From Salicibibacter cibarius (GTDB taxonomy: Bacteria; Bacillota; Bacilli; Bacillales; Marinococcaceae): 64,000 bases of DNA. Where the stretch lies: positions 1,178,001-1,242,000 of the forward strand of contig NZ_CP054705.1 in the NCBI RefSeq assembly GCF_016495725.1. Direction: 5' to 3'. Position numbers and translations under genes: made by a program. The notes beneath the pieces are model-generated. The model made no database searches. It saw nothing but the letters and a program-made list of their open reading frames with translations, and was not told the origin of the DNA. Every line of letters starts with the position of its first letter. Position 1 is the first letter of the stretch. This document shows positions 47,412-56,194 of this stretch, piece after piece.

Positions 47412-48056
47412 ATGGAAGCGATTATTGAAACTTTTTCTACCTATGGGTGGGATTTGCTCATGAAAACAGGCGAGCATATGTACATTTCATTTGCGGCCAT
47501 TTTTTTAGGGGTTATTGTGGCTGTGCCCGTCGGCGTTTTTCTTACTCGTATTCCCGCGGTGGCAGATCGGTTAATCTCTTTTGTTGGGATTTTACAAACG
47601 ATCCCGAGTCTAGCCATTCTTGCTTTTTTTATGCCTATTTTGGGCGTTGGGATGACACCGGCGATTATTGCTTTATTCGTTTATTCTGTGCTTCCGATTT
47701 TGCGGAACACTTACACGGGTGTCAAAGACGTCGATGCAAATGTACTGGAAGCGGCAAAGGGTATGGGCATGAACAATATCGAAACAATTCGTAAAATCGA
47801 ACTTCCAATGGCACTCCCCGTTATTATGGCCGGCATTCGTTTCGCAACCGTCTACTTAATCGGTTGGGCAACACTTGCTGCTTTTATTGGCGGGGGTGGA
47901 CTTGGAGATCTCATTTTTGATGGTTTAAACCTATATCAACCGGAACTCATCGTCCTTGGAACAATACCGGCAACGATTCTAGCCTTGCTCGCCAATTGGG
48001 GGCTTTCGCTTTTGGAAAAAAGAATGACCCCCGAGCCACTTAGAGAAACCGCCTGA
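47412..48056 (+). CDS. opuCB: OpuC-type ABC transporter permease 1
   Basis: The 214-residue product is a BPD_transp_1 permease with about six helices. It has ILQTIPSLAILAFFMPILGV near residue 61 and the EAA loop VLEAAKGMGMNNIETIRKIE near 112, which contacts the ATPase. ATG 47412 follows AAAGGAGG by about 10 bases. In OpuB/OpuC systems two different permeases flank the binding protein gene, as here. Confidence 0.92.
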   Translation: MEAIIETFSTYGWDLLMKTGEHMYISFAAIFLGVIVAVPVGVFLTRIPAVADRLISFVGILQTIPSLAILAFFMPILGVGMTPAIIALFVYSVLPILRNTYTGVKDVDANVLEAAKGMGMNNIETIRKIELPMALPVIMAGIRFATVYLIGWATLAAFIGGGGLGDLIFDGLNLYQPELIVLGTIPATILALLANWGLSLLEKRMTPEPLRETA

Positions 48057-48068
48057 GGAGGAGATACT

Positions 48069-48980
48069 ATGAAACAAAAAGGAATCGCTGTAATGTTGGC
48101 GACCATGCTCCTTCTTTCGGGGTGTGCGTTGCCCGGCCTAAGCGGTCCATCCGATAGCACGGTTCGAATTGGAACGTTGGATACGATCGAATCAGAGGTT
48201 TGGGGAAATATCATTGCCCAAATGATTGAACACCATACCGATTTGGAAACGGAGCTGATTACGAATCTCGGTTCTTCCATTGTCCAGCACCAAGCGATGA
48301 TGAATGATCAAGTTGACATCACCTCTACTCGGTATACCGGCACAGATTTAGCCGGTGTCCTTGATATTGAAGGTGTTACGGATACGGACAAAGCGATGGA
48401 AATTGTACAAGAAGAATTCGACCGGCAATTTGAGCAAACATGGGGAGATTCTTATGGCTTTGAGAACAGTTATACCGTTTCTGTGCCGGAAGCTTTTGCA
48501 CAGGAACATGATATTCAACATGTAGATGACCTTGAACCTTTTGCCGATGAAATGAATTTTGGTGTAGATAATGCCTGGGTCAATCGGGTAGGGGACGGTT
48601 ACGAGGCGTTTACGGAAACGCATTTCCCGTTCGGAGATGTGTATCCGATGGCAATAGGCCTTGTATATGACGCGGCTGCCAATGGCAATATGGATGCTGT
48701 GCTAGGCTATTCTTCGGATGGCAGAATTGCAGCTTATGAGCTAACTGTACTGGAAGATGAATTTTTCCCGCCTTATGACGCATCTCCGGTTATTCAAAAC
48801 GAAGTGATCGAGGAACATCCGGAACTCGAAGCCATCCTTGATTCACTGGCGGATACGGTTTCGACGGAAGATATGCAAGACATGAATTATCAGGGGGATG
48901 TTAACCTCGTAAATCCATCCCATATCGCGGAACAATTCCTTGATGAAAATAACTATTTTGAACAGGAGGTGAACGAGTGA
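48069..48980 (+). CDS. opuCC: OpuC-type osmoprotectant-binding lipoprotein
   Basis: The 303-residue product has a lipoprotein signal with lipobox LSGC (Cys19) and an OpuAC-type binding domain (TVRIGTLDTIESEVWGNIIA, then GSSIVQHQAMMNDQVDITST near residue 75). It captures the substrate outside the membrane. The strongly acidic composition fits a salt-adapted organism. Association with carnitine-degradation genes suggests carnitine or acylcarnitine as ligand, but aromatic-cage residues were not assigned. Its stop overlaps the next start. Confidence 0.92.
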   Translation: MKQKGIAVMLATMLLLSGCALPGLSGPSDSTVRIGTLDTIESEVWGNIIAQMIEHHTDLETELITNLGSSIVQHQAMMNDQVDITSTRYTGTDLAGVLDIEGVTDTDKAMEIVQEEFDRQFEQTWGDSYGFENSYTVSVPEAFAQEHDIQHVDDLEPFADEMNFGVDNAWVNRVGDGYEAFTETHFPFGDVYPMAIGLVYDAAANGNMDAVLGYSSDGRIAAYELTVLEDEFFPPYDASPVIQNEVIEEHPELEAILDSLADTVSTEDMQDMNYQGDVNLVNPSHIAEQFLDENNYFEQEVNE

Positions 48981-49642
48981 TGAGTGTTTGGGAACAGATG
49001 GTGACCTACGTATCTCAAAATGGGCTTTACATTTTGGAAGAATTTTATCGTCATTTTTTAATGGCTGCCTATGGTGTTTTGTTCGCTGCCATTGTTGCCA
49101 TTCCGCTAGGAATTTTGATCGCTCGCTACGGAAGGCTGAGCAAATGGGTGCTATCATTTGGAAGCATTATTCAAACCATTCCCGCCCTCGGTTTTATGGC
49201 GCTTCTTATGGTTACCCTTGGATTGGGAACGACGACAGTAGTCACGACACTGTTTTTCTACTCTTTGCTTCCAATCATTCAAAATACGTATGTTGGTATG
49301 AAGGGCGTTGACGGAACCGTCATCGAAGCTGCCCATGCTTCCGGCATGACACGCTTTCAGCTTCTGAGAAAGGTCGAGCTTCCGCTGGCTGTCAGCGTGA
49401 TTATGGCTGGAATACGCACCGCACTCGTTATAGGGATAGGAATTGTAGCGATTGGAGCATTTGTCGGAGCTGGTGGCCTCGGTGCGATCATCGTGCGCGG
49501 AACCAATGCTACCGACGGAACGGCCATTATTTTGGCCGGGGCAGTGCCAACGGCATTGATGGCGATTATCGCCGATCTGTTGATGGGGAAGATCGAACGA
49601 AATTTAAACCCTGCGAATAAAGCGAGTGCTGCTTCAAAATAA
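48980..49642 (+). CDS. opuCD: OpuC-type ABC transporter permease 2
   Basis: The 220-residue product is the second membrane subunit, with IIQTIPALGFMALLMVTLGL near residue 61 and the EAA loop VIEAAHASGMTRFQLLRKVE near 114. ATG 48980 overlaps the lipoprotein stop (TGATG) and follows AGGAGGTG by 8 bases. It ends the transporter part of the operon. The esterase gene begins 16 bases later. Confidence 0.92.
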   Translation: MSVWEQMVTYVSQNGLYILEEFYRHFLMAAYGVLFAAIVAIPLGILIARYGRLSKWVLSFGSIIQTIPALGFMALLMVTLGLGTTTVVTTLFFYSLLPIIQNTYVGMKGVDGTVIEAAHASGMTRFQLLRKVELPLAVSVIMAGIRTALVIGIGIVAIGAFVGAGGLGAIIVRGTNATDGTAIILAGAVPTALMAIIADLLMGKIERNLNPANKASAASK

Positions 49643-49658
49643 AGAGGAGGTCGTCACG

Positions 49659-51317
49659 ATGTACATGGAATACGACGTAGAATGTCAATGTTCGGACGGC
49701 ACTGTTCTCAAGGCGGACGTTTACCGTCCGGAAGAACGGGGCCTCTATCCGGTTCTACTTCTTCGTCTTCCTTACGATAAAACGAACCCTCATTATTATA
49801 ATGGTTATTTGGATGTGCCGAGAATGGTGACAGCAGGATACGTGGTGATCCTTCAAGATGTGCGAGGACGATATGCATCCGGCGGAAGTTATTATCCGTT
49901 TGTGTATGAAAGAAAAGATGGTTACGAAGCTGTGGAATGGGCGGCTGCACTCCCTTATTCAAATGGCAAAGTAGGGATGTTCGGCATGTCTTATCACGGA
50001 TACACACAGTTGGCAGCCGCTGCAGAAGCGCCGCCCTCCCTTTATGCCATTGCCCCGGTAATGGCGATCGCGGATGGGTGGGTCGATATGGTGCAGGATG
50101 TAATCATGCCATTCGATCATGGCAGTCTGGCAACGTGGACTTTGGAATCGATCCTTCCTGATCAGTTGAAGCGACAAGGTCATGATGCAGCACTTGCTCA
50201 CACTTACGCTTATATGGAGGAGTTATCTTCTTGGCTTCATGATCAGCCGATGACCGAATGGGCACCCATGAAAAATACGGCGCCTAACTCCTTTTACTTT
50301 GATTTTGTTAATCGTCAAGTCAATAAACAAACAATCCAACAGGTGGATTTACGGGAGCAGCTGAAGCATATTCATATTCCTGCCCTTTTTATCGGCGGCT
50401 GGTTTGATTCACTTTTGGGGCAAACACTTGGGGCTTACCAACAATATGGCGGTAAACGAATGCTTTGGATAGGTCCGTGGACGCATTCCAATCTGGACGG
50501 TTGGGCAGGTGACGTATTTTTTGATCATGCCACTACTCCGCTGGGAGCGGATCAACTGAAAGACCTCACGGATCTTCATATTAGATGGTTTGATCATTGG
50601 CTCAAAGATAGATCGTTGAACATCGAAAAGCCGGTGCATGTTTATCGCATGGGGCAACGCCGATGGGATAGACAAGAAAGCTGGCCGCTAAATGATGTCG
50701 GTATTTCCTATTATTATCTGGACCGTCACGAGAATATGAGCGTACAAAGCAGCGTTCGGGCACTGGAAAAAAAGAAACCGGAAACCAACCACACCGATCG
50801 GTGTCCAAGAAATCCGGCAGTTCCATTTCCCACATGTGGAGGAAATTTGTTAATGGCAGGGCATGGAGCAGGGATGTTCGAACAAGGCGACCTGCATAAG
50901 AGAGAGGATACCCTCGTTTTTACCACTCAATCATTGGATAGACCGCTCGATGTGCTAGGCGCCATAACAGCAAATGTATGGGTGTCCAGTGATTCGCCGC
51001 TTGTGGATTTGTTTTTGCAAGTGAGCGATGTCACTCCCGACGGAAACGTGTACAATGTGGTCGACACATTTACTCGAGGCACGGGGAGCGATAGCGGAAG
51101 ACCACAGTGCGTACAGGTTGATCTAATCCCCACAAGTTATCGCTTCGGGAAAGGGCACGCGATTCGATTGGCAATTTCGGGAAGCAATGCTCCTCGCTTT
51201 GACGTTAACCAAAACAATGGCATGACATCAAGAACTACGACAGGCGGAAAACCTGCAAATGACGTTTTCTTTTATGGAAAGAAGTATCCGTCATTTCTAT
51301 CGATCCCGAGGAGGTAA
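49659..51317 (+). CDS. CocE/NonD-family alpha/beta hydrolase
   Basis: The 552-residue product is an S15/CocE-type serine hydrolase: an alpha/beta core with LQDVRGRYASGGSYYPFVYE, the nucleophile elbow GMSYHG (Ser111), a helical cap, a histidine in GPWTHSNL, and a C-terminal jelly-roll domain (VLGAITANVWVSSDSPLVDL, then VDLIPTSYRFGKGHAIRLAI). It has no signal peptide and should be cytoplasmic. GAGGAGG precedes ATG 49659. Known members split esters such as cocaine, or amides. Because it is the fifth gene of an osmoprotectant importer operon, hydrolysis of an imported acylcarnitine or choline ester is an attractive but untested role. Confidence 0.87.
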   Translation: MYMEYDVECQCSDGTVLKADVYRPEERGLYPVLLLRLPYDKTNPHYYNGYLDVPRMVTAGYVVILQDVRGRYASGGSYYPFVYERKDGYEAVEWAAALPYSNGKVGMFGMSYHGYTQLAAAAEAPPSLYAIAPVMAIADGWVDMVQDVIMPFDHGSLATWTLESILPDQLKRQGHDAALAHTYAYMEELSSWLHDQPMTEWAPMKNTAPNSFYFDFVNRQVNKQTIQQVDLREQLKHIHIPALFIGGWFDSLLGQTLGAYQQYGGKRMLWIGPWTHSNLDGWAGDVFFDHATTPLGADQLKDLTDLHIRWFDHWLKDRSLNIEKPVHVYRMGQRRWDRQESWPLNDVGISYYYLDRHENMSVQSSVRALEKKKPETNHTDRCPRNPAVPFPTCGGNLLMAGHGAGMFEQGDLHKREDTLVFTTQSLDRPLDVLGAITANVWVSSDSPLVDLFLQVSDVTPDGNVYNVVDTFTRGTGSDSGRPQCVQVDLIPTSYRFGKGHAIRLAISGSNAPRFDVNQNNGMTSRTTTGGKPANDVFFYGKKYPSFLSIPRR

Positions 51318-51410
51318 TAGAAGGTCCTCGGAAACATTGAAAAAAATGAATAATTATGATGTAACAGCGAGAGGGTTCCGTTTTCGGAGCTCTCTCGCAT
51401 AGTTCATTCT

Positions 51411-51887
51411 AGTGCAGCCTGTCGAAAAAAAGCGGTCACACCGACGATCGGAAGACCGGATTAGGGCTTCAAACTGGGGTCAGTGATCGATTGGATTAAA
51501 CCGCCACAGCCCGAGTTAAGGTATCAAAGGCTATCGTCAATGACCGAATGGTTTCTTGCGAAGCAGGCTCCCCGGTCGCCATGAAACAGTTCATGGCGAC
51601 CGAACACGAAAGTCAATCGCTCATTCGGTCGCCATGAGGCAGCCATGCCGACCGAATATCTTTGATACAAGCCTTTTCGGTCACCATGAAACGGCTATGA
51701 CACCCGAACGCTTTCGATTCAGGCCATTACGGTCGTCATAAAACGGTTATGGCGACCGAACACGAGAACCGACCGCTTTCTCGGTCGCCATGACGCGGTA
51801 AATTGTCCGTTAGGGAGCCAGAAGCGTTGCCGACCGAACTTCTTCCAACTCTCTCCATGATTAGGTAATTAAGCCACCTTGCACTAG
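51411..51887. repeat. long non-coding repeat, copy B (477 bp)
   Basis: This is the second copy of the segment at 42219-42694, in the same orientation. Differences are mostly single substitutions, with more divergence in the last 100 bases. The same hairpin units are present (for example cggtcgccatgaaacagttcatggcgaccg, split over 51577-51606). Upstream, a T-less hairpin gcgagagggttccg / cggagctctctcgc (51368-51399) may mark the end of the esterase operon. The rest of 51888-52034 holds no gene. Confidence 0.85.
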
Positions 51888-52034
51888 TGCAGTTTGGCTG
51901 AAAAAATGCCACACTTGCAAAAGCCAAAGGGGACACGGATTCGATTTGGTTTGTCAGCATCATTTCTAGCGTTAGGGGTACGGGACCACCGGTCTTGCCT
52001 GATGTGAGTGACCAAGTAATTCAATCACTCTACA

Positions 52035-54475
52035 CTAATCTTCTGTGTCATCCCCCTCATCGTTTTCGTCGTTTCCGGCGTCCTCGCCATCAGCATCCTC
52101 GTCCCCGTCCCCGTTATCCCCGTCATTCCCGTTGTTTTCCCCACTATCATTGGGGTCATCTTCGGGCTCCTCCTCCGTTGGTTCTTCCGGCGCTTCATCC
52201 TCCGGTGTTTCTTCTGTTGGTACGTCTGTTTCCTCTTCCGCGGGTTCTTCTTCCGTGGATTCTTCTTCTGTCTCTTCCTCTTCAGTGGAATCATCCGTCG
52301 CTTCTTCTTCTTCGATAGGTTCATCGACGGAGTCGTCATCCGGCGCTTCTTCAATCGGCTCGTCAGGAATGTCTTCTTCGGTGTCTTCTTCCAATGGGTC
52401 ATCTACATCGTTTTCTTCTTCCGGTTGTTCGGAATCGCGATCAGAAGAATCATCTTGCCGCGGTGTTGTTGGCTCTGCTCCGCAAACAAATAGTTCGCTG
52501 TCCCCGCAAACGGAATCCGGGCGGGGGAAATCTTCTGTTCCTTCCCCTGCGTGGACGTGGGTCATTATATGGCGGAATATATCCCTGGCGATTTGCTGTT
52601 CTTCACCAGCGGCTAAATACCCGCTTCCGCGTCCATCTCCGTATCCTGTCCATACCGCAGCGGTATAACGGGTCGTATAACCGTTAAACCAAATGTCCGG
52701 AACGCCACCGTCAGGGACCCCAAACCGATCTCTTTCTTCTTGGGAAAAATTTGAAGTTCCTGTTTTTCCGGCGAGGGGCAAACCGTCCACATTTGCCCGC
52801 CGACCGGTTCCGGCGGAATCGGTGACGACGCCCTTGAGCATATCCGATATCATATAGGCAGTGTAATCGTTCATCGCGCGTTCTGATTCCGGGTTAAGGT
52901 CAATTTCCTGTCCGTCTCGGAAAACGATTTTGCGCACGCTGTGCGGTTCATTGTATCTCCCGCCGTTTCCGAAGGCAGCGTATGCACCTGCCATATCCAA
53001 ACTCGAAACCCCTTCCTGGAAGCCTCCCAAAGCGTAGCTTTCCTCAATGTTATTTTCAAAGGAAAGTCCAAGGCCCTCCGCAAAGGACTGGGCGTTTTCA
53101 AGACCGACTTCCTGCATCGCTTTCACCGCGGGAATATTTAATGAGCGCACCAAAGCTTCGCGCATGGAAACACTGCCGCTATAGTTGCCGCTATAGTTTG
53201 TAATCGTTGTACCGTCGGAATATTCGTGCGGGGCATCGACGATTTGCTCTCCGGTGGACCATTGCAATTGGTCAATGGCCGGACCATAATCCAGCAATGG
53301 TTTTACGGTAGACCCCGGTTGGCCGCTGGCAGCTGTTGCATGATTCCAGCCTCTTTCGGCCTCGTTTTCTTGTCGATTGCCGACGATGGCGCGGATCGCT
53401 CCGGTTTGGGTATCCAAAAGGGTGAAACCAACCTGGAAATGTTCCTCGTCCGGATATTGATGAATGTATTCATCGCTTTGGATCACAGCTTCCGCATATT
53501 GTTGCGCATCCGGTTCAATGGTCGTATAAATGTCAAACCCGGCGGCGTACAAGTCGATGGTCTCAACCCCATCAATGGACTCCACCTCTTCCATGACATG
53601 GTCGACAAACGATTGGTAAGCGAAGTCATTATTTGCAGGTGTGAAATCCAGTTGATCCTCAATATCTATGGCTCTGGCCGCCTCTGCTTCGTCACTTGTA
53701 ATGAGCGCTTGTTCCTCCAACATGGAAAGGATCAAGTTCCTCCGCTCTTCGGCAGCTTCCGGATTGCTGTCCGGATTATAGTAGGAAGGACGGCGAGGGA
53801 TGGCCGCCAATACCGCGGCATCGGCAATGGTAAGTTCACTTAAATCTTCTTTGTTAAAATAGCGAATGGAAGCCTCTCCAACCCCCAAGCGCCGCTGTCA
53901 AGATAACTGATATTCAAATACATTTCCAAAATCTCATCTTTGGAATATTGCCGTTCCATTTGTAGGGAAAGCCATTGTTCTTGCACTTTTCGCTTGAGTG
54001 TTTGGTCTGTTGACAAAAACGCTTGCTTGACGAGCTGTTGCGTGATGGTACTCGCGCCTTCAGCCCCAAAGCCATCGGTAATATTCGCGGTGATGGCCCC
54101 GCCGATTCGATAGAAATCAATGCCTCCGTGATCATAAAAGCGGGTATCTTCAACGGCAATAAAAGCATTTTTCAAATGCTCGGGCATTTCTTCGATATCA
54201 CGGTACGTACGATTTTCCGTCCCTTGCAGCTTGCCGACCTCCTGATCATTCATGTCATAGACGGTCGCTCCTTCGGCAAACACGAGCTCATCGGGGTCCA
54301 GGGGAGGAGCATCCCAAATATATACGGCTGCTGTTGCCGTTCCTGCAAGGATGGTGACGAACAAAACGATCAGCGCGATGCCTGTTAATCTTTTGAATAT
54401 GGGGCGTTTTTTATTTTTTCCCTTTGTTGTTTTTTCTGCGCGGCGTCTTTCCGTCCGCGATTGGTAGTCGGTCAT
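52035..54475 (-). pseudogene. class A penicillin-binding protein (PBP1A-like), one-base frameshift
   Basis: Two overlapping frames form one bifunctional peptidoglycan synthase. The first part (54475 to about 53885) has a cytoplasmic basic tail, one membrane helix (LTGIALIVLFVTILAG) and the GT51 glycosyltransferase with AFIAVEDTRFYDHGGID and STITQQLVKQAFLS. The second continues GVGEASIRYFNKED and has transpeptidase motifs GQPGSTVKPL (SxxK), YSGNYSGSVS (SxN) and AGKTGTSN (KTG). The break is at a run of five G (minus strand, 53882-53886) where six would restore WGVGEAS. The C-terminus is a ~150-residue acidic low-complexity tail. The shift may be a real mutation, a phase-variable tract or an assembly error. 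A corrected protein would have about 813 residues. Confidence 0.88.
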
Positions 54476-54701
54476 TCGTGCCTCCTCATTTCAGTGCGAG
54501 AAGAAGTGATATTTGTGAAAATCATTTTAATTTTTAATATGGTTATCCTCTATCGGCTATTTCTTCTCTTTTCGTTTAAACCTGTCTTTATTTTAATACA
54601 GCCTTCTGAAAACGGCAACGAAAATATTTTCATCAAGCATTTTCACATATATTTGTTCACATAAGGTCAAACTACATTAAACGCAAAGGGAGGTAGATAT
54701 C

Positions 54702-54929
54702 ATGCCAAAACCGGACGATCGTTCCGACAACCCGGAAAGAATTGAAAGAAATATTGGCCATACGATGCAAAATATGAATGAGGCAAAGGATTACGTAAAA
54801 GCCCACGCTGATGAAATGGGCGAAGAACAAAAGCAACAAATTGAAGAAAAGAACGAGCGCCGCGAAGAAAGTATCGAAGCGATGCGCGATGAAATCAAAG
54901 ATGAAGCGCGCGACCAACAGCGCGATTAA
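54702..54929 (+). CDS. tlp: small acid-soluble spore protein Tlp
   Basis: Tlp is a minor spore protein made in the forespore and degraded at germination. The 75-residue product reads MPKPDDRSDNPERIERNIGH and then HTMQNMNEAKDYVKAHADEM, both diagnostic, and ends in a charged helical tail. GGGAGG lies 9 bases before ATG. It is monocistronic with its own terminator. Sigma-G control is expected; possible boxes (gcatt near 54638, cataag near 54660) are weak. The gene supports a spore-forming host. Confidence 0.93.
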   Translation: MPKPDDRSDNPERIERNIGHTMQNMNEAKDYVKAHADEMGEEQKQQIEEKNERREESIEAMRDEIKDEARDQQRD

Positions 54930-54941
54930 AAAATGTAAACG

Positions 54942-54975
54942 AACAGGCAAGTCCACGATGGCTTGCCTGTTTTCA
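54942..54975 (+). terminator. terminator of tlp
   Basis: The arms aacaggcaag and cttgcctgtt are perfectly complementary and are followed by TTC...TTT, 12 bases after the tlp stop. Confidence 0.8.
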
Positions 54976-55012
54976 TTTGACAAATTTCGCAAATAATATG
55001 GGAGGAGAATTG

Positions 55013-55192
55013 ATGTCATCACAACAGCACATGCAAATTAATCCACGTCTCATTTCCATGCTGTCCGTCGGAGACATAGCGAAAATTAAAAACAACCGAA
55101 CGATAGCTTCCCCGGGGATAATGGAAAACTTATCTATAAACATGACGTCGCATTCAAAGATCGGCATTGCGACCGCCATGGAGAAGTTATAG
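55013..55192 (+). CDS. small hypothetical protein
   Basis: The 59-residue product begins MSSQQHMQINPRLISMLSVG and ends SKIGIATAMEKL. GGGAGGAG lies 6 bases before ATG 55013, which supports translation. It has no membrane segment or cysteine pattern. I do not recognise the family. Its place after tlp hints at, but does not show, a sporulation role. Confidence 0.6.
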   Translation: MSSQQHMQINPRLISMLSVGDIAKIKNNRTIASPGIMENLSINMTSHSKIGIATAMEKL

Positions 55193-55204
55193 CGCACAAA
55201 CACA

Positions 55205-55405
55205 GGCACTGATCGCTTTTTCGGTCACCATGACGAGCGCATGGTGACCGAATTTTCCAGAATATGATCTTTCCGGTCGTCATGGAACGTTTATGGCGAC
55301 CGAAATCGTAAGAGTTTAACTTTTCCGGTCACCATGAAGCAGTTATGGCGCCCGAACGCAGGCGCTGATTGCTTTCCCGGTTGCCATGAAGATTGCGTGG
55401 CGTCG
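55205..55405. repeat. four tandem palindromic repeats (CGGTCACCATG family)
   Basis: Four hairpin units lie in a row: ttcggtcaccatg / catggtgaccgaa (55219-55251, perfect), ccggtcgtcatgg / tatggcgaccgaa (55273-55305), ccggtcaccatga / tatggcgcccgaa (55327-55359) and ccggttgccatga / gtggcgtcgatga (55379-55411). The order runs from perfect to decayed. There is no gene between 55193 and 55492. Confidence 0.75.
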
Positions 55406-55492
55406 ATGAACACATTCCTTGACCTACGGCGAGGCAGTGTACACGCCTCGAAAAGAAAGCCAAATTTCTAATCATCTGTGTACTCTAAAGCC

Positions 55493-56194
55493 TTATTTTG
55501 ACCTATCATCCCCATTCTCAACTTGGTCCACCTTCCCGTCTGAAAGAGTGATCACACGATCGCAAAAGTGAAATAAACGGGTATCATGCGTAACCATAAC
55601 GGCTGCTTTTTGCTGTTGTCTGACTTGGGTGGCTAAAGATTCCACTACTTCCTGCCCTCTGGAGGCATCCAGGCTCGCGGTCGGCTCATCGGCAAGCAGC
55701 AATTGCGGATCATTCATCCATGCACGCGCGATGGCGACCCGTTGACGTTCCCCTCCTGATAAATGAACGGGGTAATGGCGGCGGCGAAGATCCAAACCAA
55801 GCATTTCCAATAGCTCGTCGGCGCGTTTTCTTGCTTGTTGTTTCGGGGTTTTAGCAATTTTTCCGATATAGAGCAATTGATCCACAACGTTTAGATAAGG
55901 GATCAAGTGGGCGGACTGAAAAATAAACCCAATTTGATGTAAGCGTACATTCGCGCTTTCTTTCGCATTTAAACGTGTCAGAGACTGGCCATCGAGAAGC
56001 AAATGGCCGTTAGTTGGCGTGAGAAGTGTGCCTGCCACCGACAAAAGTGTGCTTTTACCCGACCCTGATGGACCGGTAATGGCCACGAATTCCCCGGCAT
56101 CAATCGAAAAATTTATACTGTCTAAAATGGTCGTAGCATGGTCGCTTGTTCCAAATTCAACGTGTAAATCTTCCATTAAAAGTTTTGCTGTCAT
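55493..56194 (-). CDS. hrtA: heme efflux ABC transporter ATPase HrtA
   Basis: HrtA powers export of toxic heme together with HrtB. The 233-residue product is a MacB/LolD-type ATPase with Walker A GPSGSGKST near residue 41, Q-loop QIGFIFQSAHLIPYLNVVDQ, signature LSGGERQRVA and Walker B LLLADEPTASLD. The heme assignment comes from the linked HrtB permease and HssRS genes and the HssR box. The start overlaps the hrtB stop by four bases. Confidence 0.87.
   Translation of the reverse strand: MTAKLLMEDLHVEFGTSDHATTILDSINFSIDAGEFVAITGPSGSGKSTLLSVAGTLLTPTNGHLLLDGQSLTRLNAKESANVRLHQIGFIFQSAHLIPYLNVVDQLLYIGKIAKTPKQQARKRADELLEMLGLDLRRRHYPVHLSGGERQRVAIARAWMNDPQLLLADEPTASLDASRGQEVVESLATQVRQQQKAAVMVTHDTRLFHFCDRVITLSDGKVDQVENGDDRSK

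Noticed and set aside
52045-52668. Long Ser/Pro-rich plus-strand frame
   Set aside because: It is the antisense of the Glu/Asp-rich PBP tail; codons for E and D read as S on the other strand.
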